Source: Actinomycetota bacterium (GTDB lineage: Bacteria > Actinomycetota > UBA4738 > HRBIN12). From it: a stretch of 64,000 nucleotides of DNA. This document shows positions 17,563 through 26,385 of this stretch, piece by piece. Position numbers and translations under genes: made by a program. Where the stretch lies: NCBI GenBank assembly GCA_035697485.1, contig DASSCU010000025.1, forward strand, positions 52,705-116,704. The letters run 5' to 3'. The notes beneath the pieces were generated by a model. It was not told where the DNA came from. It did not search any database and was given only the letters and a program-made list of their open reading frames with translations. Position 1 is the first letter of the stretch; each line of letters begins with the position of its first letter.

Positions 17563-18873
17563 GTGAAGATCGCCGTGATCGGCAGTGGTATCTCGGGACT
17601 GGGCGCCGCCTGGGCCCTCTCCCGTCACCACGCGGTGACGGTGTTCGAAGCCGAGGATCGTCTCGGGGGCCACGCAAACACCGTGGAGATCGAGGACCGT
17701 GGACGCCTCGTGCCCGTCGACACCGGTTTCATCGTCTACAACGAGCGCAATTACCCGAACCTCGTGCGCCTGTTCGAGGCGACCGGCGTGGCGACCGAGC
17801 CCAGTGACATGTCGTTCTCGGTCTCGGCCGACCGCGGCGCGTTCGAGTACCGCGCTCGTGCGCTCGGGCTGCTGGCGCAGCCGTCGAACCTGTTGCGCCC
17901 GTCCTACCGGCGGATGGCCCGTGAGATCGTGCGGTTCAGCCGCGAGGCGAAGGCCCTGATCGGGCGGGCACCCGCCGAGTCCACGGCCGACTGGCTCCGA
18001 CGCGCCGGCTACTCGTCGGCGTTCCGCGATGACTTCCTGCTGCCGATGGTCGCGTGCATCTGGTCCTCGAACCTGCGGCAGATGCTCTCCTATCCGGCGG
18101 CGACGATGGCCGGCTTCCTCGACAACCACGGTCTGCTCGATCTCGGGAACCGTCCACAGTGGCGCACGGTGACGGGCGGCAGCCGGGAGTACGTGCGCCG
18201 GGTCGCCGCGAGCCTCGACGACGTCCGACTCGCCACGCCGATCGCCTCGGTGCAGCGCGAGGCCGACTCGGTGCTCGTCCGCGATCCGAACGGACATGCG
18301 GAGCGCTTCGACCACGTGGTCGTCGCGACGCACGCCGATACCGCGCTGGCGATGCTCGGCCGCGACGCCACACCCGAGGAGCGGGGCCTGCTCAGTGCCT
18401 TCCGCTACCAGGAGAACCTCGCCGTGCTCCACTACGACCCGGCAACCATGCCGCAGCGACGCCGGGCGTGGTCGAGCTGGAACTACCAGGCGCGCGAGCG
18501 TAGCCTCGAGGGCGAGCGAGCCGTCTCACTTACGTACTGGATGAACCTGCTGCAGAACCTCGACACCGAGCGTCCGGTGTTCGTCACGCTGAACCCGATC
18601 GAGGAACCGCGCGATCGGATCACATCGTTCGTCTACCACCACCCCCAGTACGATCGGGCGTCCGTCGACGCCCAGTCGGCGCTGCCGTCGGTGCAGGGGG
18701 TGCGCCGCACATGGTTCTGCGGCAGCTACTGCGGATACGGGTTCCACGAGGACGGGCTGCGCGCCGGCCTGGGGGTCGCCGCGAGCCTCGGAGCTCCCGC
18801 GCCGTGGACGACCGAGCCGCGCGTGCCGGCCGACGTCTCGACGATCGAACCCGAACCGGTTCCCGTCGGATGA
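17563..18873 (+). CDS. FAD-dependent amine-oxidase-like protein (fatty-acid modification, UfaD-like)
   Basis: This is a flavoprotein of 436 residues of the COG2907 group. The N-terminus KIAVIGSGISGLGAAWAL is the FAD dinucleotide loop, followed by FEAEDRLGGHANTVE and VDTGFIVYNERNYPNL. The C-terminal FAD contact is CGYGFHEDGLRAGL. GTG 17563 is chosen for its GAGGAG at 17551-17556; an upstream ATG at 17545 is possible. It heads an operon overlapping DUF1365 (ATGA). Proteobacterial relatives sit beside cyclopropane synthase and DUF1365, and one was linked to desaturation of methylated acyl chains on the way to furan fatty acids. That role is inferred here, not shown. Confidence 0.82.
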   Translation: MKIAVIGSGISGLGAAWALSRHHAVTVFEAEDRLGGHANTVEIEDRGRLVPVDTGFIVYNERNYPNLVRLFEATGVATEPSDMSFSVSADRGAFEYRARALGLLAQPSNLLRPSYRRMAREIVRFSREAKALIGRAPAESTADWLRRAGYSSAFRDDFLLPMVACIWSSNLRQMLSYPAATMAGFLDNHGLLDLGNRPQWRTVTGGSREYVRRVAASLDDVRLATPIASVQREADSVLVRDPNGHAERFDHVVVATHADTALAMLGRDATPEERGLLSAFRYQENLAVLHYDPATMPQRRRAWSSWNYQARERSLEGERAVSLTYWMNLLQNLDTERPVFVTLNPIEEPRDRITSFVYHHPQYDRASVDAQSALPSVQGVRRTWFCGSYCGYGFHEDGLRAGLGVAASLGAPAPWTTEPRVPADVSTIEPEPVPVG

Positions 18874-19721
18874 CCGTGCACAGCGCCCTCTACCTCGGCA
18901 CCGTGATGCACGAGCGATCGTTCCCCCGTCGGCATCGTCTGTCGTACGGGGTCTGGTACCTGCTCGCCGACCTCGACGAGCTGCCCGAGCTCGACCGGCG
19001 GGTGCCCGGCTTCGGGTTGAACCGGCCGGCGCCGGTGAGCTTCCACGAGGTCGACCATGGGGCGCGCGACGGATCGCCGCTGCGCCCGTGGATCGAGGGA
19101 CGGCTCGCCGAGGGGGGCGTCGATATCGAGGGCGGGCCCGTGCGCGTCCTCACGTTCCCTCGCGTCTTCGGCTACGCGTTCAACCCGATCTCGGTGTGGT
19201 TCTGCCATGGACCCGACGGCGACCTGCGCGCGATCCTCTACGAGGTCTCGAACACCTTCGGGGAATGGCACGACTACCTCGTGCCCGTCTCCCCCGGCGA
19301 CGTGACCGGCAACGGCCGGGGGCGCAGCGTGCGGACGGTCTTCGACAAGGAGCTGTTCGTCTCGCCCTTCATCGACATGGCCGCGACGTACGACTTCTCC
19401 ACGCGCGTGCCGGACGAGCGGGTCTCCGTCGTGGTGCGGGAGACCGCGGCCGGCGGCCGGGTGCTGGTGGCTACGCTGGGTGCACGCCGCCGGCCGCTCA
19501 CCGGGCGCTCGCTGGTGTCGGTGCTGCTCCGCTACCCGCTGGTCACCGTGAAGGTGATCGGAGGGATCCACTGGGAGGCGCTGAAGCTGTGGCGCAAGGG
19601 CGCACCATACCGCCGGCGAGGGGCGCCACCCGCCTCGCCGATGACGGTGGTGCACGGCGCCAACCGCCCGGCCCGGGTGCCTTCCGGCATGGGTTCGGAC
19701 CGGGGTACGCTCGTGCGATGA
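18870..19721 (+). CDS. DUF1365 family protein
   Basis: This is a 283-residue protein of the conserved DUF1365 family, which commonly neighbours a COG2907 flavoprotein and a cyclopropane-fatty-acid synthase. Family blocks are LYLGTVMHERSFPRRHRLSY, FPRVFGYAFNPISVWFC and KELFVSPFIDMAATYDF. The start overlaps the previous stop as ATGA and its own stop overlaps the next start, so all three are translationally coupled. It is predicted to act in membrane-lipid acyl modification, but no reaction has been assigned to the family that I can state with certainty. Confidence 0.88.
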   Translation: MTVHSALYLGTVMHERSFPRRHRLSYGVWYLLADLDELPELDRRVPGFGLNRPAPVSFHEVDHGARDGSPLRPWIEGRLAEGGVDIEGGPVRVLTFPRVFGYAFNPISVWFCHGPDGDLRAILYEVSNTFGEWHDYLVPVSPGDVTGNGRGRSVRTVFDKELFVSPFIDMAATYDFSTRVPDERVSVVVRETAAGGRVLVATLGARRRPLTGRSLVSVLLRYPLVTVKVIGGIHWEALKLWRKGAPYRRRGAPPASPMTVVHGANRPARVPSGMGSDRGTLVR

Positions 19722-20905
19722 ACGCGCTCGTCGGTGCCGCCGAGCGACGCATCCTCGACATCGTCGGGGCGCGTGTCCGCGCGGGACGGGCTTCGATCAC
19801 GCTCCCCGACGGCACGCACCGCCTGTACGATGGTCGCGATCCAGGGCCGGCCGCGCACGTCACGCTGCATCGGTGGCGGCCGCTCCGGCTCGTCACCACG
19901 ACCGGCGCGATCGGCCTCGCCGACGCCTACGTGCGCGGCGATTACGACGTCGACGACCTCGAGGCGTTCCTCGAGCTGTGCGCCCTCCATCTCGAGCCGC
20001 GATACCGCGACCCGGTGCCGGCGTGGCTCCACCGCTTCGGACGGTGGGCGTGGCGAGTGCTCGGAGATCCGTCGCGGCCGCGCGGACCGCTCACCGACAT
20101 CGTGCAGCACTACGATCTCGGCAACGACTTCTACGCCGAGTGGCTCGACGAGACGATGACGTACTCCTCGGGCATCTTCGACGCGGGCGATTCGCTTGCC
20201 GACGCGCAGCGGCGGAAGTACCGGCGGCTCGCCGCCCGCACGGGGGTTCAGGAAGGCGATCACGTGCTGGAGATCGGCTCGGGCTGGGGCGGGTTCGCGG
20301 TGTACCTGGCCGGCGAGCTCGGCTGCCGGGTCACGATCGTGACGGTCTCGAAGGAGCAACACGAGTACGTCGAGAAGCTCGTCGTCGAACACGGGCTCGT
20401 CGATCGCGTCGACGCCCGACTGCAGGACTTCCAGACGCTCGAGGGTTCCTACGACCGGATCGTGTCGGTGGAGATGATGGAGTCGATCCCCAAACAGCTG
20501 TGGAACCCATTCTTCCGGCAGCTCCGTGCGCGCGTGCGTTCCGGAGGATCGATCGGCCTGCAGCTGATCGTGGTCGCCGACCGTCATTGGCGTGAGTCCG
20601 ACGAGCACCCCGACTTCGTCCGACGCTACATCTTCCCGGGCGGGCAGGTGCCCGCGCCGCGGGTGCTCCACGAGCTCGCCGCGCGACATCGGCTCGCCTG
20701 GCGCGAGGACGAGGGCTTCGGCGGCTCGTATGCCCGCACGCTCGGGTGCTGGCTCGAGCGCTTCGACGCGGCGTGGCCCGGCATCTCGACGATGGGCTTC
20801 GACGAGCGCTTCCGCCGCATGTGGCGCTACTACCTCGCGTACTGTGGCGCGGGCTTCGCGAGCGGCCGCACCGACGTGCGGCAGATCGTGCTCGACCCGG
20901 CCTGA
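19718..20905 (+). CDS. Cyclopropane-fatty-acyl-phospholipid synthase family methyltransferase
   Basis: This is a SAM-dependent methyltransferase of 395 residues acting on double bonds of membrane phospholipid acyl chains. The N-terminal lipid-binding domain covers about residues 1-110. IVQHYDLGNDFYAEWLDE is the family signature, VLEIGSGWGGFAVYLA binds SAM, and SVEMMESIPKQLW and YIFPGGQVPA are conserved active-site blocks. It may make cyclopropane or methyl-branched chains; sequence alone does not decide. As last gene of the operon, it probably works on the products of the divergent desaturase and with the flavin oxidase. Confidence 0.92.
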   Translation: MNALVGAAERRILDIVGARVRAGRASITLPDGTHRLYDGRDPGPAAHVTLHRWRPLRLVTTTGAIGLADAYVRGDYDVDDLEAFLELCALHLEPRYRDPVPAWLHRFGRWAWRVLGDPSRPRGPLTDIVQHYDLGNDFYAEWLDETMTYSSGIFDAGDSLADAQRRKYRRLAARTGVQEGDHVLEIGSGWGGFAVYLAGELGCRVTIVTVSKEQHEYVEKLVVEHGLVDRVDARLQDFQTLEGSYDRIVSVEMMESIPKQLWNPFFRQLRARVRSGGSIGLQLIVVADRHWRESDEHPDFVRRYIFPGGQVPAPRVLHELAARHRLAWREDEGFGGSYARTLGCWLERFDAAWPGISTMGFDERFRRMWRYYLAYCGAGFASGRTDVRQIVLDPA

Positions 20906-20931
20906 CCCGTTCCGCGTCGGCGGTGGCGGCC

Positions 20932-20960
20932 TCGGCCCGATGGCGGGGGAAATCGGCCGA
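20932..20960. terminator. Possible bidirectional hairpin terminator
   Basis: Between the convergent cyclopropane synthase and LacI genes, TCGGCCCGAT (20932-20941) can pair with ATCGGCCGA (20952-20960), nine base pairs with one bulged C and a G-rich loop. There is no clear T-tract, so termination is uncertain. The rest of the 125-base gap shows nothing else I can name. Confidence 0.35.
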
Positions 20961-21030
20961 ACGTCGCTTCCCCTGCCGCGCAGGTCAAGACGAGAGCCGG
21001 CCGACGCCGATACGTGCAGCAGCGGGTGTC

Positions 21031-22068
21031 CTAGCGCACCCGCGTCGTCGAACCGCGGACCGAGATCGAGGTCGGGACGTCGCGGACGGAGACGACCGGG
21101 CGTCCCTCGAGCACGTCGACCAGCAGCGTCGCGGCCACCTCACCCAGCCGGTCCTGGTTGAGCTCGAGCGTCGTGAGTCCGGGATGCGCCGACGCCGCGA
21201 GCCCCACCTCCGCGATCGTCGCGACGAGTAGCTCGCCGGGCAGGGCCACGCCCGCCTCGCGAGCGGCGGCGGTCAGCTCCACGGCCTGGCGCTCGTAGAG
21301 GCAGAACACGCCGTCTGGACGGTCGTCGCGCTCGAGGAACGCCGCCGCGCCGGCGCGGAGCTCCTCAGACGACGCCGTGGAATCGGCATCGACCGTGTGC
21401 ACGAACGGTCGCTCCCCGCGGTCGGCGCACCATGCGCGGTAGGCGGCGACCGCGTCCTCGGAGAAGGTCTCGAACGTGCGCAGGCCGATCACGCCGACCC
21501 TGCCGGCGCCCGCCTCCACCAGGTGGTCGAGCATTGACCGAGTTGCCGCCGCCCGATCGTTCTCGACGACGAGGTCGCCCGGTTCGCCGTGCGGGTCGCG
21601 GCCGACGAACACGATCGGCGCCCCCCGGCCCCGGAGCATCGACAGGGTCGCGTCTCCGTCGGCCGGGTCGATCACGATCACGCCGTCGAGCGGGAGGCGG
21701 CCCCACGTCTCGGGACCGGCGGTGGAGGGAGCGACGACGAGCGCGTAGCCGCGTCCGACCGCCGCCCGTGTGGCGCCGTTCATCAACGCGACGTAGTAGT
21801 CGATCTGCGTGAACGCGATCGGAGCGTTCCCGGGCAGCGAGACCACCGTGGCGATCATGCCGGTGCGCCCGCTCGCCAGGCTCTGGGCGACCGGGTGCGG
21901 GGTGTAGCCGAGGTCGGTCGCGATGCGGCGGACCCGCAGCCGCGTCTCCTCGGTGAGCCGGCCCTTGCCGCTCAGCGCGTGCGAGACCGTCGTGATGGAC
22001 ACACCGGCGGCCTCCGCCACGTCCTTGATACCGACCCTGCGCTTGGCTCCGTTCGACGGACGGCTCAT
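21031..22068 (-). CDS. LacI family transcriptional regulator of the adjacent ABC operon
   Basis: This is a 345-residue repressor with HTH IKDVAEAAGVSITTVSHAL and hinge AQSLASGRTG, followed by an effector-binding domain. It is the last gene of the transporter operon; its ATG overlaps the permease stop as ATGA (22065-22068). Such placement usually means control of its own operon. A LacI-type operator-like palindrome centred on AGCGCT lies over the predicted promoter of that operon at 24986-25000. It is a paralog of the LacI protein at 6332-7372. Confidence 0.92.
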   Translation of the reverse strand: MSRPSNGAKRRVGIKDVAEAAGVSITTVSHALSGKGRLTEETRLRVRRIATDLGYTPHPVAQSLASGRTGMIATVVSLPGNAPIAFTQIDYYVALMNGATRAAVGRGYALVVAPSTAGPETWGRLPLDGVIVIDPADGDATLSMLRGRGAPIVFVGRDPHGEPGDLVVENDRAAATRSMLDHLVEAGAGRVGVIGLRTFETFSEDAVAAYRAWCADRGERPFVHTVDADSTASSEELRAGAAAFLERDDRPDGVFCLYERQAVELTAAAREAGVALPGELLVATIAEVGLAASAHPGLTTLELNQDRLGEVAATLLVDVLEGRPVVSVRDVPTSISVRGSTTRVR

Positions 22069-22865
22069 GCGCCGACCCCGAGACCGGTCGATACCTCGCC
22101 TTTCGGCCGCGTGAGCCGCAGTGCGACCACGATCGTCAGCAGCGAGACCACCATGACGATCGCCGCCACCGCGTTGATCACGGGCGTCACGCCGAAGCGG
22201 ATCATCGAGTACACCTTGATCGGGAACGTGATCGACGTCGGGCCCGAGTTGAAGAAGGCGATCACGAACTCGTCGATCGACAATGTGAAGGCGACGAGCG
22301 CCCCGGCGATCACGCCCGGCAGGATCGCCGGCAGCGTCACGAGCAGGAACGTCGTGACCGGGTTCGCCCCGAGGTCCGCGGCGGCCTCTTCGATCCGCCG
22401 GTCGAAGTAGCCGAGCCTCGTCCGCACGATCGCGGCCACGAAGATCATGTCGAACACCACGTGGGCGATCACGATCGTCTGCAGGCCGAGCGTGAACCGC
22501 AGCAGGTTGAAGAACGAGAGCAGCCCGATAGCGAGCACGATATCGGGGATCACCGCCGGCAGGAACAGCGCGCTGTCGAGGACGCGGCTTCGCACCGTGC
22601 GCTGCAGCCCGAGCGCGAGCAGCGTGCCGAGCACGACCGAGATCGCGGTGACGAAGCCCGCCACGATCAACGAGTTCTTGATCGCCGCGAGCAGCTCCTC
22701 GTCACCGACGAGGTCCCGGTACCACTGCAGGGAGAAGCCTTCCCAGACGGTGGGCAGCCCCGAGCTGTTGAACGACAGGAACACGAGCACCGCGATCGGA
22801 AGGTAGAGGAACGCGAACAACAGCCCCATATGCACTCGCAGGGAGCGGCTACGCCGGACGGCCAT
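22065..22865 (-). CDS. ABC transporter permease, PotC-like (second system)
   Basis: This is an integral membrane permease of 266 residues with about six membrane segments. The EAA loop reads EEAAADLGANPVTTFLLVTL. The C-terminal segment FTLSIDEFVIAFFNSG is typical of PotC proteins. Its start overlaps the preceding permease gene by 17 bases and its stop overlaps the LacI start. The operon order is binding protein, PotB-like, PotC-like, LacI, with no ATPase gene. Confidence 0.92.
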   Translation of the reverse strand: MAVRRSRSLRVHMGLLFAFLYLPIAVLVFLSFNSSGLPTVWEGFSLQWYRDLVGDEELLAAIKNSLIVAGFVTAISVVLGTLLALGLQRTVRSRVLDSALFLPAVIPDIVLAIGLLSFFNLLRFTLGLQTIVIAHVVFDMIFVAAIVRTRLGYFDRRIEEAAADLGANPVTTFLLVTLPAILPGVIAGALVAFTLSIDEFVIAFFNSGPTSITFPIKVYSMIRFGVTPVINAVAAIVMVVSLLTIVVALRLTRPKGEVSTGLGVGA

Positions 22866-23745
22866 GTTCCACCTCCTGCGTCCGCCGGAGCACCTGCGCC
22901 TGCACGGCCAGCACCACGAACATCAGCACGATCACCGACATCGCGAGCACGGCGCCGAACGGCCAGTCACGCGCGGTCAGGAACTGCTGTTGGATCACGT
23001 TACCGATCATCACTGTCTGCCCGCCCCCGAGCAGGTCCGGCACGATGAAGTTCCCGAGGCTCGGCACGAAGACGAAGATGCACCCCGCCACGATGCCGGG
23101 CAGCGTGAGGGGGACCGTGACCCTCCACAGCGTCTGGGCAGGGGTCGCGTACAGATCGGCCGCCGCTTCCGACGCCTGCGGCCCGAGGCGCTCGAGCGAG
23201 GCGTAGATCGGCAACACCATCAGCGGCAGATACGCGTAGACGAGGCCGAGCGTCACCGCGAACTCGTTGTAGAGCAGTGGCAGCGGCTCGTCGATCACGC
23301 CGATGCCCATCAGCACCCTGTTGATCAGGCCGGCAGGGTTCAGCAGCACCATCCAGGCGTAGGTCCTGATCAGGAAGCTCGTCCAGAACGGCAGGATCAC
23401 GAGCACGAGCAGCGGCACCCGCCAGCGTGACGACGCCCGCGCGATGAACAACGCCGCCGGAAAGGCGAGCACCAGCGCCACCGCCGTCGCGATCGACGCG
23501 ATGCGCACGGAGGTCCACAGCACGCCGATGTAGAGCGGATCGAGGGCGCGGACGTAGTTCTTCAGGGTCGGCTCGTAGATCACGCCGCCGTAGGGGCCCC
23601 TGCTGAAGAACGAGTACGCGATCAGCACCCCGACCGGGACCAGGAAGAAGACGAGCCACCACGCCGTACCCGGCCCGAGCAGCACGACGCGCGGGCCCCA
23701 GACCCGGCCGCGGGCTCGCCGGGCCGGGGCCGCCGCGGTGCTCAT
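22849..23745 (-). CDS. ABC transporter permease, PotB-like (second system)
   Basis: This is a membrane permease of 298 residues. ATG 23745 is chosen over an in-frame upstream start because the upstream residues are arginine-rich and unlike the family. The EAA loop is SEAAADLYATPAQTLWRVTV, and the family motif FWTSFLIRTYAWMVLL is present. It lies 19 bases after the binding-protein gene and overlaps the next permease by 17 bases. It should form the translocation channel with the PotC-like protein. Confidence 0.92.
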   Translation of the reverse strand: MSTAAAPARRARGRVWGPRVVLLGPGTAWWLVFFLVPVGVLIAYSFFSRGPYGGVIYEPTLKNYVRALDPLYIGVLWTSVRIASIATAVALVLAFPAALFIARASSRWRVPLLVLVILPFWTSFLIRTYAWMVLLNPAGLINRVLMGIGVIDEPLPLLYNEFAVTLGLVYAYLPLMVLPIYASLERLGPQASEAAADLYATPAQTLWRVTVPLTLPGIVAGCIFVFVPSLGNFIVPDLLGGGQTVMIGNVIQQQFLTARDWPFGAVLAMSVIVLMFVVLAVQAQVLRRTQEVEHGRPA

Positions 23746-23764
23746 GACCGGTGGAGCGGTCGCC

Positions 23765-24886
23765 TCACGCCTTGATCTCGGTCGCGGCCTCCGACCACAG
23801 GACCGTGCCCTCCTCACCCAGGTCGGTCTGTACCTCCTGCTCGAAGAGCTCGGCGGGCGAGATCGCGAGCGTCGGGTAGTCCTCGATCACCGCGGGGTCG
23901 ACCGCGGCCATCACCTCGGCGTTCGGCATCTTGTAGAACGTGAACTCGACGATCGACTTCCCGACGTCCGGGCGCAGGATGTAGTCGATGAACGCATGGG
24001 CGGCGGCCTTGTTCTCGGAGGCCTCGAGCACGACCATCGTGTCGACCCAGAGATCGCTGCCCTCGTCGGGGATCACGAACTGGATGGTCTCCGGGTCCTT
24101 CACCTCGAGCCGCCCGTACTCGCACCACCCGTCCCACGCATGCACCAGGCTGGCCTCGCCGGACGCGAGCTTCGAGTAGAAGGTCGTGTCGTCGAACGCG
24201 AGCAGGTTCTCCTTGGCCTCCATCGTCCACGCCTTCGCCTCGTCGATCTCGGCGGGGTCGGTCGTGTTGACCGAGTACCCGAGGCTCAGCAGCGCCGGCT
24301 GCAGTAACCAGCGGTCGGTGCCGAGCATCGTCATCTTCTGATCGGTGTCGGCCGCCGCCGTGTGGAAGGCCTCCCAGGAGCTCGGCGTCTCCGAGAGGAG
24401 GTCGCTTCGGTAGCAGATGCCCGTCGTGCCCCACGTGTAGGGCACCGAGTGGGTGTTCCCCGGGTCGAACGCGAGCTGTGTCGCCTCGGGGTCGAGGTTC
24501 GCGAGGTTCGGGATCTGGGAATGGTCGAGCTCGGCAGCGTACCCCAGCCCTTGCAGGGCCTGAACGAACGGGCCGGACACGAAGACGAGGTCGAAGCCCG
24601 TGCCGTTCGCGGCAGTGAGCTTGCCCATGATGTCTTCGTTCGTCGTATGGAGCGCGTACTCGACGTTGACCCCGGTCTCCTCCTCGAACCCCTTGATCAC
24701 CGACTTCGGCATGTAGAGGTCCCAGTTCGAGACCGTGAGCGTGGTGCCGCTGATGTCGACCGGCCCGGCCGAGGTCGCCGCATCGTCGACGGGCGGCGTC
24801 TCACCCCCCTCGTCAGATCCACAGGCCGCGAGCACGAGCACCGCGACCGACATGAGCGCTGCGAGACGAAGGAACCGCTGACGCAT
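23765..24886 (-). CDS. Polyamine-type ABC substrate-binding lipoprotein (PotD-like)
   Basis: This is a 373-residue lipoprotein. The signal peptide is followed by lipobox LAAC at residues 19-22. The mature protein begins with an acidic linker, and the binding-protein fold starts at LTVSNWDLYMPKSVIKGFEE. Family blocks include FDLVFVSGPFVQALQ, VPYTWGTTGICYRSDLL and FIDYILRPDVG. A GTG at 24892 is an alternative start. It is the first gene of the operon; a promoter and LacI-like operator lie upstream. Spermidine or putrescine is the family ligand, but this branch may bind other small cations or acids. Confidence 0.9.
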   Translation of the reverse strand: MRQRFLRLAALMSVAVLVLAACGSDEGGETPPVDDAATSAGPVDISGTTLTVSNWDLYMPKSVIKGFEEETGVNVEYALHTTNEDIMGKLTAANGTGFDLVFVSGPFVQALQGLGYAAELDHSQIPNLANLDPEATQLAFDPGNTHSVPYTWGTTGICYRSDLLSETPSSWEAFHTAAADTDQKMTMLGTDRWLLQPALLSLGYSVNTTDPAEIDEAKAWTMEAKENLLAFDDTTFYSKLASGEASLVHAWDGWCEYGRLEVKDPETIQFVIPDEGSDLWVDTMVVLEASENKAAAHAFIDYILRPDVGKSIVEFTFYKMPNAEVMAAVDPAVIEDYPTLAISPAELFEQEVQTDLGEEGTVLWSEAATEIKA

Positions 24887-24962
24887 CCTGACGCACCCCC
24901 CAGGGATATCCCGGACCGACCTGTCGACAAGGTGTACGGAGAAAGGTCGGCGTGAAGCGCAT

Positions 24963-25000
24963 GGTATAACCCACCTGAAAGGGATGCGCAAGCGCTTTTG
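24963..25000 (-). promoter_or_regulatory. Promoter with overlapping LacI-type operator
   Basis: On the minus strand a -35-like TTGCGC (24991-24986) and a -10-like TATACC (24968-24963) are separated by exactly 17 nt, upstream of the binding-protein gene at 24886. The palindrome CAAAAGCGCTTG (25000-24989), centred on AGCGCT, overlaps the -35 box. LacI-family operators commonly have such a central CG palindrome, so repression by the operon's own LacI protein is likely. The divergent glycosyltransferase gene at 25072 may share the control. Confidence 0.6.
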
Positions 25001-25071
25001 CACCGGAGGGGACGTCTTGCGCGCGAGACATGATGCGGCGGAGGGTGGAACGAGCGAAGGGGGATCTCGAG

Positions 25072-26373
25072 ATGGACGAACGGCTCACGATCGTGTTCAT
25101 GCCCGAGAGCGCGTACGGGCCCACGAACAACTGCATCGGCATCGGCAAGATCCTCGAGCAGCGCGGTCACCGGGTCGTCTTCGCCGCCGAGGCATCGTGG
25201 AAGGGCAAGCTCGAGCCACTGGGGTTCGAGGAGGATCTCGTCGACCTCGCCCCCCCGCCCGAGGGCGACGACGAGCAGGATGCCGGCCAGTTCTGGATCG
25301 ACTTCATCAGCGAGACCGCGCCCGAATTCCGCAAGCCGACGATCGAACAGCTCTCCACGTTCATCGAGCCCGTCTTCGCCTCGTTGATCGACGGCGCCAC
25401 CTACTGCGAGCCGCAGCTGAAGGGGATCCTCGACCGCGCCCGACCCGACGTGATCGTCGAGGACAACGTGAACACGTTCCCCGCGTTGATGACCCACGGC
25501 GCGCCGTGGGTCCGCATCATGAGCTGCAACCCGCTCGAGATGAAGGACCCGGCGCTCCCGCCGACGTTCAGCGGGTACCCGATCGACGACGAAGGCGAGT
25601 GGGCGGCGTTCCGTGAGGAATACGATCGGTCGCATCGCGAGACGTGGGACCGGTACAACGCGTTCGTGATCGACGCCGGCGCCCCGCCGCTCCCCGACCT
25701 CGAGTTCATCCACGAGTCCGACGTGCTGAACCTCTCGGTGTACCCGGCGGTCGCCGACTACCCGCGGTCGCGGCCGCTCGCCTCCACGTGGCACCGCCTC
25801 GAGTCGAGCGTGCGCGAGACGGAGGAGCCGTTCGAGGTGCCGGCGTCGCTCAGCGACGGCGACGGCTCACTCGTGTACCTGTCGCTCGGCTCGCTGGGCT
25901 CGGCCGACGTCGAGCTGATGCGTCGACTCGTGGCGGTGCTCTCGGAGACGCCCCACCGCTACATCGTCTCGAAGGGACCCAGGGCCGACGAGATCGACCT
26001 GCCCGACAACATGTGGGGCGAGGCGCGAGTGCCGCAGACGTCGATCATCCCGCACTGCGACCTCGTGATCACCCACGGCGGGAACAACACGACCACCGAG
26101 GCGTTCCACTTCGGCAAGCCGATGATCGTGCTCCCCCTCTTCTGGGACCAGTACGACAACGCGCAGCGGGTCGACGAGTTGGGGTTCGGCGCGCGCCTCG
26201 ACACGTACGGGTTCGAGGACCGGGAGCTCCGCGATGCGGTCGGCAGGCTCGCGGGTGACGAGGATCTGCACCGGCGCATGCGAGCGGCCGGTGAGGCGAT
26301 CCGCGCCCACGACGGCACGCGGGTGGCCGCCGACCTGATCGAGGTGGCCGCGCTCGAGGGCCGGAAGGGCTGA
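25072..26373 (+). CDS. GT1-family UDP-glycosyltransferase (macrolide/flavonoid GT-like)
   Basis: This is a 433-residue GT-B fold glycosyltransferase. The N-terminal domain begins MDERLTIVFMPESAYGPTNN with an acceptor site of unknown specificity. The C-terminal donor-binding signature is THGGNNTTTEAFHFGKPM followed by LPLFWDQYDNAQR. ATG 25072 is chosen for the AAGGGGGA upstream and the family N-terminus; an earlier in-frame ATG exists at 25030. It is divergent from the polyamine-type ABC operon and its upstream region holds the LacI-like operator, so it may glycosylate or detoxify a related compound. That link is inference. Confidence 0.88.
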   Translation: MDERLTIVFMPESAYGPTNNCIGIGKILEQRGHRVVFAAEASWKGKLEPLGFEEDLVDLAPPPEGDDEQDAGQFWIDFISETAPEFRKPTIEQLSTFIEPVFASLIDGATYCEPQLKGILDRARPDVIVEDNVNTFPALMTHGAPWVRIMSCNPLEMKDPALPPTFSGYPIDDEGEWAAFREEYDRSHRETWDRYNAFVIDAGAPPLPDLEFIHESDVLNLSVYPAVADYPRSRPLASTWHRLESSVRETEEPFEVPASLSDGDGSLVYLSLGSLGSADVELMRRLVAVLSETPHRYIVSKGPRADEIDLPDNMWGEARVPQTSIIPHCDLVITHGGNNTTTEAFHFGKPMIVLPLFWDQYDNAQRVDELGFGARLDTYGFEDRELRDAVGRLAGDEDLHRRMRAAGEAIRAHDGTRVAADLIEVAALEGRKG

Positions 26374-26385
26374 GCGCCGGGCCCT

